Source: Phoma sp. XZ068
Taxonomy: Eukaryota; Ascomycota; Dothideomycetes; Pleosporales; Didymellaceae
NCBI GenBank assembly: GCA_004835665.1
Contig: RBKR01000012.1
Location: 496,001-560,000, forward strand
Reading direction: 5' to 3'
DNA: 64,000 bases
Shown piece after piece: positions 1 to 12,200 of this stretch. The first letter of the stretch is position 1. The number at the start of each line of letters is the position of its first letter. The notes beneath the pieces are model-generated. The model was given only the letters and a program-made list of their open reading frames with translations. It was not told where the DNA came from and did not search any database. The position numbers and the translations under genes are program-made.

Positions 1-4
1 GTAG

Positions 5-843
5 GACCTCGAATTCATTATCGACAAGCCAGCGACCGCGCCAAAACCAGCAGCGTACGTATATTGTACGTTTTGGAACGATATCCATACTAACAGCTTC
101 GCAGCGCACCACAGCCGCAAGAGTCCAAGGCCATAAAGATCGAGGCTCCACCCCAGTCAACATCCACACCGCAACCGCCTTCCGCCCAACCATCAAGGCC
201 GACGCCAGGAACAGCACCCCAGGTTGCCCAAATCTCAGGTCAGGGTTACCCAGCCCTCCACACATCCAGCGTCGACGTAAACGCAAACCCCACCTACCCT
301 CCTCTGAACAAGCCTCTCCTACAAGTCGATCTCGACGCCGATCTCGCCGAGGAACACAAATTATGGCGCCGTCCCGGCGAGGACTACTCCGACTATTTCA
401 ACTACGGATTCGACGAGTTCACATGGGAAACCTACCGTCTGAAGCAGCAACAAATGAGCCAGACGATACAACAGCAGAAACAGGAGATGGCGCAGATGCA
501 GCAGATGATGTCGGGCGGCATGCCGGGAATGCCTCCCATGCCTGGAGGCGGTGCGCCCGCGGGCGCTCCACAGGGACCTGGCGCCATGAACGGCATGGGT
601 GGCATGCCACCTGGTGGCATGGACGAGGGGCAGATGCAGATGATGATGCAGCAGATGGCAAGCAGTGGGATGGACCCGAGCCAGATGGATTTTGCAACGT
701 TTATGCAGATGGCTGGTGGAGGCATGGGAGGGCCTGGTGGTCCGGGAGGGTTTGGAGGCGGTGGACAGCAGGGTGGCGGCTTTCAGCAAGGTCATCAAGG
801 TGGTGGTGGCCGTGGTGGCCGAGGGCGCGGACGAGGGTGGTGA
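5..843 (+). CDS. FIP1: Pre-mRNA polyadenylation factor Fip1 (5'-partial)
   Basis: C-terminal part of the cleavage/polyadenylation factor subunit that links poly(A) polymerase to the CPF complex in the nucleus. Exons seen are 5-54 and 105-843; intron 55-104 has donor GTACGT and branch site ACTAAC. In the joined frame bases 2-4 read TAG, so an exon must start at base 5, right after an AG acceptor. The first exon reads DLEFIID. The second has a Pro/Thr/Gln-rich linker and then the Fip1 core at about nt 330-450: AEEHKLWRRPGEDYSDYFNY, then GFDEFTWETYRLKQQQM. The tail is rich in Met, Gln and Gly and ends in Arg-Gly repeats before the TGA at 841. The Fip1 motif is decisive; the N-terminus lies outside the window. 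It is convergent with LEA1. Confidence 0.9.
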
Positions 844-1222
844 TCATGCAGGGATTCACATCAACAATTTGGCGTTTTTAGGTACAAGACTACGATACCA
901 AGGAAGCTTACTCAGGAAATCAATGGCAAAAGTTCAAGCACCATGTGCACACTCGAAAGGCTCAACATGCTCACAACTGAAGGTTCAATTCCAATTCCAA
1001 GTCCAGTTCCAACCACTAAATCATCTTGACTATGGTCCATAGCTTATGCTGCTAGATTGCGGTGCAGATGTATGCCGCGCATGCAAACGCCAGGCGCCCC
1101 TTCATTTCCGTTTGTTCTCCTCCCTCTTGGTGGCGGTAGCAGACAGCGTCACAGCTGCGGCTCATGTGGTTTGATCGACCCTACGGCATGCATGTCGCGT
1201 CGTGCGACGTTGTAGCCCATGC
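844..1222. other. Convergent 3' gap between FIP1 and LEA1
   Basis: This 379-bp stretch holds the 3' ends of both genes. I see no supported gene or RNA here. Confidence 0.6.
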
Positions 1223-2138
1223 TCATGTCTCCATGGGCTCTCCACCTTCCAGAATGTGCGCCGGTATCCTGCCTTCTGCAAAGTCCTTCTCAAGCCTCGC
1301 CATCTCCGCCAAGCTACTTGCCGCCTGGATCGCCGCGCGCATCCTTCTCTTCTCATCGTCGGTGTAAATGCGACCCTTGTTGTCCGATGAATCAGCACCG
1401 TTCGTTGTCGGTACAACGAAACCCTTCGACTTGACTCCCATGATTTTGCTTGCCATTTCAGTTGGCTCTTCCGATGTGCCGAACAGCTCTTCTGCCTTCT
1501 TGCGTTCAATGTCTTTGACCTTAGCAAAGTCCAGGTAGCGCACGGTCGGGCATCGCCAGATCACCCAGTATCGATAGTTCTACATAATGTCAGACTTTCC
1601 TGCTTGCGACATGCGTGCCGGCGCAAAGTGCTTACCTCCTTGGCTGCGACCGGGTTGCCGATTGCCGATAGGAACACCAGCTTCTTGAAGCCTGCGAGGG
1701 GGTCGAGGTCGGCGAGCTCTGTGAGCCTGTTCTTTGTGAGAACAAGGGTCTGGAGGTTCGGTATGCTCGTGGACAGGTTCGGCTGGATGTTTGAGATGCG
1801 GTTTTGCGCAAGGAAGAGTGTGCGCAGGCGGGGTTGAAGAGGGAAATTGCCGAGTTGCGCAATGTCGTTGTCGGTGAGATCGATGGCGTCGTTGTCCTAG
1901 AATTGACTTCAGCGCATGCTCAGAATGGTATATCTGAAGCTCTGTAGACTCACTCGTGCTGCGCCCATATTCTCGATGGCGGAAATTTTGTGGCCTATAG
2001 TTTACAGATATTGATATCAATTCAGCTCGCAAGTGCAGTATCTGTTCTTTCCAACGCACCTCGCAGATCGAGTTCACGCTCGGTGAGACAGTTGATGAAA
2101 GAGAGGGAGTTGTTGATTAGGTCCGTCGTTAACCTCAT
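1223..2138 (-). CDS. LEA1: U2 small nuclear ribonucleoprotein A' (Lea1)
   Basis: Leucine-rich-repeat subunit of U2 snRNP; in the family it pairs with U2B'' and helps U2 bind the intron branch site. Four exons on the minus strand: 2138-2060, 1994-1954, 1896-1636 and 1579-1223 give 245 aa, close to the human (255) and yeast (238) proteins. It starts MRLTTDLINNSLSFINCL. LRR units follow (for example NDIAQLGNFPLQ, LRTLFLAQNRISNI, LQTLVLTKNRLTEL), then the LRR cap NYRYWVIWRCPTVRYLDF that is diagnostic of U2A', and a charged C-terminal tail. The ATG at 2138 was chosen because upstream codons in the frame do not resemble the family. All junctions are in phase. Confidence 0.93.
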
Positions 2139-2987
2139 ATTGGCGGTGTTGACGCGTGCCTTGGCGGTGAGGATGTGTGAAAGGTATTCGGTAGAAGTGC
2201 AGTGGGTATCGTGCTTGTTGCGGGGGTCGTGGTGAATCCGCGCCTCTGGACTTAGAAATTCGTGGTTCAGAACCGCCAAGATTGAGATCACCTCTAGCGC
2301 TATTTCCTGCAGCCCTACGGCGCTTTCTCACCGGCCCGAACCATGTTTACTCGCTATCCGTTTGACTGGCGCACACGGAAGTGGCTACAGGTCTGGTTCT
2401 ACAAGCGGCAGAGACTGCTATCCAACAAACTCACGCCGTGCACGTTCGCAACTCAACACCCTGGCGTACGTCTCGGTCCTGCAAAGCTGAACCATCGGCA
2501 TTCACGACACTTTTCATACCCGGGCTGATGGACGGTATTCTACGATAATGGTGAGTTATGCCAGTGCTGGTGGATTTGTCTGCAATCGACGAGAGGGATG
2601 TAAATATTGCCAATCGTGGAAGGGAATATCGAGAACCGATTTGCAAAGGCCCTCGCGTTGATATGACGTTCTCCGTGGTTGAATTGTGCCAGTCCCAGAG
2701 ACAAACAACGAAAGTTGCTATCAGCGTCTCTCCAAAAACAGTGCACGCATGGTAGATCCCACAGATGTCAGTGGCGCATCTGTCGTTCGTTGATTGAGGC
2801 GTCTGTATTTAATTGCCGTGGTTATCAGTATACATCCTATCAAAAGCTAGGCTGGAGCCGGCGTCACAAACTGCACACATTCATATTAGGTCAAACATAG
2901 TTCTACGCACATATGTGTGAGCCACACCAACATCTCCAACTGATCAGAATTCAGTACTTCTCAGCAACCCACTTACCGGCTTACAAC
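2139..2987. other. Gap between LEA1 start and the zinc-finger gene
   Basis: This 849-bp stretch holds the LEA1 promoter and the 3' flank of the next gene. Only short ORFs without family resemblance lie here. Confidence 0.5.
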
Positions 2988-3623
2988 CTAAGAATGCCAC
3001 TCTCTAACATGTCCCTTCACGACCCACGCCTTCCAGTCCCCTTCCTTCCTATATGCACTTCCGCACCCCTTGACAAAACACCTATCATGCCGTTCTTTCG
3101 AAGCATGCCACAAAATATCCTCATACCGCATACACATTCCGTGAGCCTCGCACCCTACCGGGTTCTCCCACTGGTGGCGCTCAAGTTTCGCACGATTTGG
3201 AAACCACGTATAGCATATGAGGCATTCTTCGCGCTCAAGGTTCGCTTCGGCAGTGAGTGATTGTGTGCCGGCGGGTGTGATGCTGTATGTCAAGGACGCG
3301 ATGACGTGTGTGTCTTGCAACGTTGCGAAGGACTGGGCCAAAGTATGTGCGAGCGGTGTATTCCTCGAGGAGTTGTCGTTATTGGTGTCGTAGTGTATCA
3401 GGGCGTGTGCATTGTTGTAGTTATCGTGATAGTATGGACGGTGCCTTACTACCGTGTGGAGGGTGTCTTGACTAGTACGGAAATGCGTGTCGGCGGGATA
3501 CGTTTCGTCGCTACTGTAGTTGAAGTATTCTTTGGAGCGCGAGCGGCGAAGATTAGACCTGTGAAGGGCACAATGGTAGCCGCTGCCACGAAAGTGCGCG
3601 GTGCATATTTTACAGTGTGGCAT
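2988..3623 (-). CDS. Hypothetical protein with Cys/His zinc-finger-like motifs
   Basis: Single-exon ORF of 211 aa from the ATG at 3623, or 231 aa from an in-frame ATG at 3683. I do not recognise the family. Three Cys/His groups are visible. At the N-terminus is MPHCKICTAHFRGSGYHC followed by ALH. In the middle is CLICYTWFPNRAKLERHQW followed by two more cysteines. At the C-terminus is CFVKGC, 17 residues, then HVREWH, a C-x4-C-x17-H-x4-H pattern like C2H2 fingers. The middle is rich in Tyr, Asn, Asp and His. I favour the 3623 start because it puts the first Cys pair at the N-terminus. Paired Cys/His spacing in one long frame argues for a real gene, but nucleic-acid binding is only inferred. 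Confidence 0.55.
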   Translation of the reverse strand: MPHCKICTAHFRGSGYHCALHRSNLRRSRSKEYFNYSSDETYPADTHFRTSQDTLHTVVRHRPYYHDNYNNAHALIHYDTNNDNSSRNTPLAHTLAQSFATLQDTHVIASLTYSITPAGTQSLTAEANLEREECLICYTWFPNRAKLERHQWENPVGCEAHGMCMRYEDILWHASKERHDRCFVKGCGSAYRKEGDWKAWVVKGHVREWHS

Positions 3624-4022
3624 ATTCAGTGGATAACATGTTTCTTTCTTAGACAGATTCACAATCCAGAACGTAGCCGCCATGTTCTTATCTTTTCTCT
3701 CCCTGCGACAAACGCTTTACTAGTGGCTGCGCGACACGCACAGCTGCATATGCGCACCGTCAGGCTGGCTTATGGCTCTTCACCGGTCAATGCGTTAACA
3801 CCAATGGTAGCCCGGGGGCGTTAGCACCAATCAATAGAACTGTGATCCCAGCAAAGCAACATCAGCAACTGCAAAATGTTAGGGCTAGACTGTGGCCCAG
3901 CAGACGACGGATAATTTGCACATTTGGGTCAGCAAGGGAATGGGCGAAATCGTAACAGATAGACATGGCTGGACTTGGAATACTAAGGTAACGACCAATG
4001 TTGCAATGCGTGCTGTGAGAGG
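3624..4022. other. Gap between zinc-finger gene and VPS15 3' end
   Basis: This 399-bp stretch holds the putative promoter of the zinc-finger gene and the VPS15 3' flank. Nothing else is supported. Confidence 0.5.
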
Positions 4023-7000
4023 CTACATGAACATGTAGATAACACCGGATCTATCAGCCGAGATGATCATACCATAAGGCTGATCGACCAGAGCCACATC
4101 CATGATTTTGTCTAGATGCGACTTCAGCAGTTGTTGCTGCTGTTGAGAGATCAAACCAGACCGTGTTGATTTAGGTGCTGGCTTCTTGCTCGAAGATGAG
4201 CTCTTGCTATCTCTTCCACTCAACGTCTGAGACTGTGGCTGCGATGAAAGCTCCGTAACCACAGTGGTGTCGACGCCCGGATGGCTAGTTGCGAATTGAG
4301 GCTTGACTTCATCGGCTTCCAGACCACTGACTACCATGGAAGCTTCCGGACGATAGGTGTCCCAGTATCTAATCTTCCAGTCCGGGCCTGCAGTGAGAAT
4401 GAACGTATGCTTTGCGTCGCCTTTGTCGTCCACTGCTTGCGTGTGCACAGCAAAGGCACGAATACCACGATCTGCGCTCTGGTTTGCAGTAGGTTCTAAT
4501 GCGGTTGAAAAACGTCCCAGCATGCCTCCTGGTTTCTCCTCGTCAAGGTCAGTGAGCAAAGTACTCTTCAGTCCCGTCTCTTTACCGCCACCGATGCGAT
4601 AAACGCGCTCGCATACGTGCTTTTCCCAGTCCCACATCGTCACCTCACCCTGTCCGCTGCCGCCAGCGATGTATAGCCGTTGCGATCGTTTTCGACCTGG
4701 TATGGGCACTAGGAGAAGACGGTGTATAGGTGAAGCACCGCTGTAGACCCAAGCCTTGAGGCGTAGCTTAAATCGAAGATCCCAGAGATCAAGCACCCCA
4801 TGAGATGTTCCTAACAACAACCAATGCGCCTTTTTGTCCACGCAGAAGCAGGTTGGTGCCCCATGATTCAGCGGGTTCTTCAGAACGAACAGCTCTTCCA
4901 TTGTCCTTAGGTCGAGTGCAATGATTTTCGAGGAGTTCGTAGCAAGTACCAGCACGGATTTGTTGTCCTCAGTATAGTGCTCGGACCATACGGCCTGGTC
5001 GCCGATGGGCAATTGATACTCGCGGAGGAGTCTGGGCCTTCCAAATTTAGCCGTTCCTTCAGGCCCCTGGAGGTAATCGACTCGCACCACGTGAACGCTA
5101 CCATCACTGCCAGTAGCCACAAAGCTGTAGGTTTGCTCCACAAAGACCAGACTCGTGACTTTGACATCGTCTCCGAGTCTGTATGTTTGTCGAGACCGTC
5201 GAGTGATGTTGCGCTCGAGGCGAGAGGTATCCCAGATCTTGACACTACCATCGTCTGATCCGCTAATGAAGAAACTTTGATCCGGGGACACCAAGATGCG
5301 GTTCACGGCGGCGGTATGCTCACCAAAGGTTGCAATTAAAGAGCCCTCTGGTCTCCATGGAACGCCTTGTGCTGACTGGTGGGCGTCTTTGTAACGTATC
5401 GGCGGCTTCCTAAGCGGAAGCTGGATGCGGGGTCCAAATTCGATCTCGCCATCAGGGAAGCGTTCTAGGAGCATCGAATCAAGAAGCTTCAGAATCGCAG
5501 GGTCGTTACCCGTATAATTATGCGCGTTTCTAAAGCGCACCTGAGAAGAACTTCGATGAGGTTTGTCGACGGCAAGCGGCGACAGCGGCGGGCGAGAACG
5601 AGATGTGTCTCGCGTATGCGCTGCATCAACCTTGCCAAAGGCATTTGCGGAGGTCGTACCAATCTCTGGGAGAGCTTTATTCTCCCTCTTGTTCAATAGG
5701 CTTAGTGCGCTGTTGCGATGTTGTAATGTGGGTGTGTGGTCACCCGCGCCAAACGAGCCAATGTGGGAATGGGTAGGTGATGCACTGCTGGGTATTTGCA
5801 ACGAGTTTCGTCGTATGTCAGCCTCAGATGAAGGTAACCCATTTTCATGGTTAACAGAATTTGAGCGAGGCGACATGACAATACGTCGTCCGCCACCCTC
5901 TTGCAGCGCTAATCGCTCAGCTTGGCCCTGTGCATGAGGCATTCGAGACGCGAGAGCATCAACCTCTGTAGTGGATGCATCCAGCAGCGCATCCTGAAGG
6001 GTTCGGGGCTGATTGACTCCTTCATGCGGACTGTTCGTTACTCGATCCTGCTTGACAGCATGCTGCACATTGTCGTCGAAGATGACAGTGAGAGCGTTGA
6101 CACCAAGGTCTTTGAGTGTGACAATATTGTTGAACGTTACCGGGCTTGGTGCGAGGCTATCGGACCTTCGCCGGTGAACCACACGCCAAATGAATTCTCG
6201 CAGAGCAACAAGCTTGAAGTCATCCTCAGCCGTCATGCCCGCGTTACGAAGTTTCTGTAGCCACGTCTCGTCCTCTGCGTTCTTTTGTATCCGTTGAAGT
6301 ACTTTTGAATCTAGCTCTCGGCCAGAGATGGCTGGAAGTGTATCTTCAGTGGATCCAAATGTGAATGTCTGCTGCTGTCTTGCAGAACTCCAGAAGAGTC
6401 CTTTCTGTGCTTGGATGGCCCAGTTCGAGGCCATCTCTATGAGTAATCTTGACATTGGTTTTTTGAGAGACTCGAGGATCCGTACTTGCGAAAAATCAGA
6501 AGGCACTACCTTCAGATACGGTCTAATCAGGTTGACTAGAATGCTATGCGTATCGGCAACGGAGAGGTACTTCGACGCAGTTGATATGAACTGTGCGGCT
6601 GCTTCTCGAATCCAGAGATTTGGATGCATCGTTAATCGTGCAACAATGTCGACCAGCTCCCAAGTCTTCGATCTTTGGAACAAACCAAGCTCCGCCATCG
6701 ACGACAGAGCCCGTATGACCTTTTCGACGACGAACTCCTCCGGGTCTGTCAATGCCTGGACCATAAGGGGTAGGATATAGCCTTCCAAGCTCGCACCCCC
6801 GACGAATACGGCAACTCCGACTATGGCTTCAAAGAAACCACACTTCAACATCCAATCCGGATCATTGAGATATGTGTTTAGATGGCTCAGTACAACATCG
6901 TTTGCGCGTGGACTACCGAAGAACACACAAAGGTCGGAAACGGACCGGAGCATAGCGCGACGGACAGAGGCAGCAGAGTCAGTCAAGAGAGCCTTTGTGT

Positions 7001-8750
7001 GCTTCTCAAATGCTTCGAGTAAATTTTGACGGTCAGCATCGAAGCGGTTACGGTGGGCAGACGTGGAGAGGCTGTCTTCCGCCTCAGGGTCGGTGGCGGG
7101 GAGAGCTCCATCCGCTCGCAATGCTTGGATCATGTCGAGGTATCTAGCAGCCGTAGTTGCAAGCGTTCCTATACACAAAGCGTATTGCATACGAACCAGG
7201 GGGTTTGCTGCTGACGAAGAATCTGGGAGATATTGTTCGAGTCGTGGTAGAACATACTCTGGGAAGATATAAGCATTGATTGGGGACACAACCTGGACCA
7301 TCGCAAGTATCTGAGTGAGAGATCTCAGTGCAGTAATTCTCACCTGCTCCGACTTGTCGGTGAGCAGCTGTGCGACGTAGGGTACGACACGATCCAACTT
7401 GGCCTCGTCGGTCAAGCGTTCCGAGAAAGCCAACAATAGCTCGAGCCCTCGGACGCGAGCAGAGGCCCGAGCAGTCCCTCGCATACACGAGACGACGATG
7501 GTCAGAAAGATTAGGTTGCCATCGTCTTGTGTTAGGCTTCGTGTGGGAGAAGCTTGGTGCTGATAGTTGGGTATGTCGATGTGCAGCGGAAACAATTTGG
7601 CGTTCGGTTTGGGTGGCAAATGCTTAGGTTTGACGAGCTCTTTTCCTTCGCTGCTTGAAAGAAGATGAGAAATTTTGTCGTAATCGTTGTACACCTGGTC
7701 AATTCGCTCATCTGGCTCCCCGAGATGCTCTGAAGTTGTCGTCACCGGCTTCCGGCCTGATGAGGGATCAGTGATTGAGAACATGTACTGTTGAAGGAAT
7801 CCATAAAAGTAATCCGGGAATACCTTGCCTCTCCAGTGTGTAAGGTAGTCTTCGGCAGACATTCTGGAATTCGGATCGACTTGTATCATGTGTATAATAA
7901 GCTCCCGAACATGAGCATCCTGGATCTTGCTGAGATGGGAGTGCCCTGGGTTGTATTCGCCTTGCCGGTATTTGAAAAGCTGGCTTAGAGAAAAAATAGG
8001 CGCTTCAAGGAACAGCTCAGCAATGACACAGCCCACACTGAATATGTCCATCGCCCAATTGACATTGCCCTCCCCTTCTGGCTGCTGGCCAGAAGCTAAG
8101 AACCGTTCGGGAGCAAGGTAGCATGTGCGTCGTCCCGACAGGTCAAAGTAGAAGGAGAAATCTGCCGGGTTGTCTTCGGGAAGATGCGCAGGCTTGTATA
8201 CGGAAGAGAAGTCAGTCAGATAGAGCCAGTTCCAGGATGTGACCAGTATGTTTTCTGTCTTGATGTCTCCGTGATAAATATTTTGAGCGTGACAGTCCCG
8301 TATAGTAGACAGCAACTGGAACGAAAGCCATTTCTTCTCGATCTCCTCGAGAAAAGGACGTGTACTGAGCCTGTCGTACAAGGAGCTGTGAATGTACTGA
8401 CGGACAAGGTAACCGCAAGCCGCCGTTTCGATGATACGGTGATATGCAAGGGCGTTCGGAACCTCTGCTAGTACCTTGCGTTCATCTGTACTGGGGTCAG
8501 TCGTGGGATAGCATAGACGTATATCATACTACTCACGAAGCAGTCGCCTTGCATATGTTTCAAAGTTGAACTGCGCATAAGGTTTCATCACCACACGCGC
8601 CACAACAAGACCATCTTTGTGTCGGGCCCTAACGGCTTTCATGAACCGAGCGGCACCCAGAGATTTCTCATATTGCAGATCAGCCAACTCCGGTACATCG
8701 ATGTTGGCGGTGCCAGCCGAGAGCGTGGTAAGTGAGAAACCTTGTCCCAT
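4023..8750 (-). CDS. VPS15: Vps15 regulatory kinase of the Vps34 PI 3-kinase
   Basis: Membrane-anchored pseudokinase/kinase scaffold that activates Vps34, the PI 3-kinase making PI3P for vacuolar sorting and autophagy. Two exons, 8750-8537 and 8485-4023, give 1558 aa (yeast 1454). Intron 8486-8536 is 51 bp with donor GTGAGT; acceptor TACAG is chosen because it keeps frame (RRLL-H-ERKVLAEV). The N-terminus MGQGFSL has Gly2, as expected for myristoylation. The kinase domain follows, with the catalytic loop HGDIKTENILV near residue 145 and LTDF near 160. HEAT repeats come next (about residues 400-720), then a Ser-rich linker (about 850-1080) and a C-terminal WD40 propeller starting near EHTAAVNRILVSPDQSFF. 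It is divergent from FIG4. Confidence 0.95.
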
Positions 8751-9291
8751 GGTAACGATTAATGTAGTTGAACACTAAGGCGCAGCGTGTTGATGCCTGC
8801 CGGCCCGCATATTGATGTCAAGCGTCGGTCTCAACTCTGGTGCAGACTTTGTGGAAAGTTGTATCAAGGTATTCAGATAACCGGTTGCATTTCGAGGTCC
8901 TAATCTTTGCGCGATGAAGAGTGCTGGAGGATGCACCACGTGCAACGTTAGGTTGTGGTCATCCTCCACGGGCTCTGCGCTCCACCAACTGGAGCCGCAG
9001 CGGGCGCTAAAATTGTGACTAAGCAGAAGCATGACGCACGTGGGCACGCTATCGCAATCCACCTCTGATACAAAGTCCAACTGCAACGCACATTCCAGAC
9101 TTGCTCGAGCACGTCTGCTACTGCTCCCAGCGTGCAGTGAGACTGGGCTGTCCCTCGTAGCGTACTGTGCGATTCTGCTGCAACGTGCATCACCCTGGCG
9201 GACACTGATCTTCGCACAAACGCCGCCATGACCACATAACACAGGCTTGTCCAAACCACAGTCTCTATCTCAACCCTTCCGCACTCAAACG
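8751..9291. promoter_or_regulatory. Divergent promoter shared by VPS15 and FIG4
   Basis: These 541 bp separate the two start codons and must hold both promoters. Two perfect palindromic E-boxes CACGTG lie at 8937-8942 and 9037-9042, exactly 100 bp apart. The second reads CACGTGGG, the flank favoured by Pho4-type bHLH factors in yeast. No coding ORF is supported. Co-regulation is inferred from arrangement only. Confidence 0.6.
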
Positions 9292-12200
9292 ATGGACTCC
9301 TCAAGACCGAGGCCAGAATTAAAAGAGCGTGCTAGCTCGGCGGCATCCAAAGCAACAACGTTACATGAGAGCCTTCATGAGAAGCAGGAAGAGCCCGAAC
9401 GAGCATCCTCTGTTGCTGCGAGTCCTGAATTACTATCACAAAATGACACCCCTTCAAACAACTTCAAGCCGGAAGCTGACTTGGACAAACTGCCTGGAGT
9501 AGGGCAACCTCGTGCAGACACTGAGTCTATCAAATTTGGTGGTGAAGAAGAAGATCCTACTGTAGGCGTGCAGTTCCAGAGACCTGCGAGCCCGGCTACC
9601 ATACACAAAGCCAAAGGTGTTGAGTATCAAAAAGTTGGTGAAAATGGCATTAGCAGGATGCACAAGTTCTCCTTGTACGAGACGGGCACGCGCTTCTACC
9701 TCATTGGAGCAGATATCATGGAGAAGCAGTATCGTGTGCTCAAAATCGATCGAACAGCACCGCCAGGCCACCTGAACATCTTCGAAGACGATATAGTATA
9801 CGACAGACGAGAAATGCATGGCCTCCTACACACGATTCAGGACGGCAACAAGGGGACGGGGGGCTTAAAGCTCAAATGTAGCACTTGGGGGTTGCTAGGA
9901 TTTATCCGTTTCACCGATGCTTACTACATGCTTCTCATCTCGAAAAGGGCCCAAGTGGCGATGCTTGGTGGGCACTATATATACCAAGTCGATGGCACTG
10001 AGATGATTCCTCTTACGACAGGATCTTCCACACGATTCCAGAAGGACCGGAATCCCGAAGAAGCCAGGTTCCTTGCAAGCCTCGCAAATCTGGATCTGAC
10101 AAGATCATTCTACTTCAGCTACTCATACAACATCACAAGAAGTCTGCAGCAGAACATCGTCAACGAACGGACATCTTTGAATGAGGGCATCGAGAACCCT
10201 GAGCGGGATTATCAGGATATGTTTGTGTGGAATCACTATCTTCTAGATCCTGCTCGCGCTGTGCTGAAGAACGTTTATGATTGGTGTCACCCAGTCATAC
10301 ATGGATATGTGGATCAGTCGTCTCTCGATGTCTTCGGGCGTAGGATCTACATCACCATCATTGCACGACGATCGAGACATTTTGCAGGAGCTAGATTCTT
10401 GAAACGAGGTACAAACGATTTGGGGTACGTTGCCAACGATGTGGAGTCCGAACAGATCGTGTCCGAAGCACTCACTACTTCCTTCCATGCGCCTGGACCA
10501 CGGCTTTATAGAAATCCAACATACACTTCATATGTACAACACCGTGGCAGTATACCGCTCTACTGGACACAGGACAATACAGGCGTTACACCGAAGCCTG
10601 ACATCGACTTAAGCCTTGTAGACCCATTCTACAGCGCGGCAGCTCTTCACTTCGATGATCTGTTCGAACGGTATGGTGCCCCTGTCATTGCTCTGAATCT
10701 TATCAAAGCACGAGAACGAACACCGAGAGAGTCCAAACTACTGTATGAGTACAAATACTGCATCGACTACCTCAATCAGTCATTGCCGAGAGACAAAAAG
10801 ATACGATACGAGGCTTTCGACATGTCACGCGCCGCAAAAACACGTGGTCAGGACGTCATAGGTACTCTAGAGAGCCTCGCTGAAAAGGTGTTACTCGAGA
10901 CCGGCTTCTTTCAGAATGGAGATGAGTCCAGTGGGACACCACAGGTGCAGAATGGAGTTGCCAGAACGAATTGCATCGACTGCCTCGATCGCACGAATGC
11001 CGCTCAATTTGTAATCGGAAAGAGAGCTCTTGGACGCCAGCTGCAAGCTCTCGGTATTATTGCAGGGAACACAGTTGAGTATGATTCAGACTGCGTGGAG
11101 ATGTTCACTCATATGTTCCACGGGCATGGAGACACAATTGCAATACAGTATGGTGGATCACACCTTGTAAACACGATGGCTACATACCGGAAGATCAATC
11201 AGTGGCAGAGTAGTTCCCGTGACATGGTGGAGAGCTTCAAGCGATACTACCATAATTCGTTTCTCGACTCACAACGCCAGGAGGCTTACAACCTCTTTTT
11301 GGGTAATTATACCTTCCACCAAGGCCAGCCGATGTTGTGGGATCTGACAACCGATTATTATCTCCACCATGCTGACCCACGCGCATATCTGGAGAGAAAG
11401 CGACGAGACTACAATAAGTGGTTCACCCCTTCGAACCTGGAGCCTCGGACGCTGCCACCCTCAGATAATAATCTTGCAGTAACGCAAAGCAAGTTAAGAC
11501 AAGCCAACATTAGTTTCCGTGATGACTATTGGCTCGAATATTACCGACCATTGGCTATATCGTCATTTCTCAAGATCTTTGCTTTCCGACTGGCGTCACC
11601 AAACCGCGCTGCACGCGACAGCAGGGATGGACTTTCGCCATCACGCCTTGAGAATCTCTCGCCGTTCGTACCACGCAAGAAACAACATGACCATACGTCT
11701 CAGCGTAATCTCGTGAAAAAAGGGACTCGGAAAGGAGTTACAATCCTCGACCCTGTGAGCGAGAGCGATTCGCGACAAGGCAGCATCATGGCTCGACGCC
11801 GCCATCACGTACAGCTCAGTGTACCTGACACGAACTCTGTAACGCACTCAATACTTCGTGACCCACATTTTGAGACAGAAATGCCATCCTCGGCACCCGC
11901 TACAATAAGCTCATTTCAGTCACTAGCGAACTCGATGTCAACGTCAACAGGCTTAGCTTCCACCGTACGACCCGGTTTCAAGCCTGCCGATAAGACGCTT
12001 ATCAATCAATGGACCCTAGCGCAGTTCTATGACAACAGTATGAACCCGACTGTCTCTGGCCCAGAAGCAGATGAGTATGCAAGATACGTTGAGCATCCAC
12101 TGAACCTGCCCTTGGTTGTAAGTAGCGAGACGCCCAGCGTAGACGATCCTAGCGCGATGGAATACTATGAGTATCTGTGTATGACTGAGGGTGGTTCACA

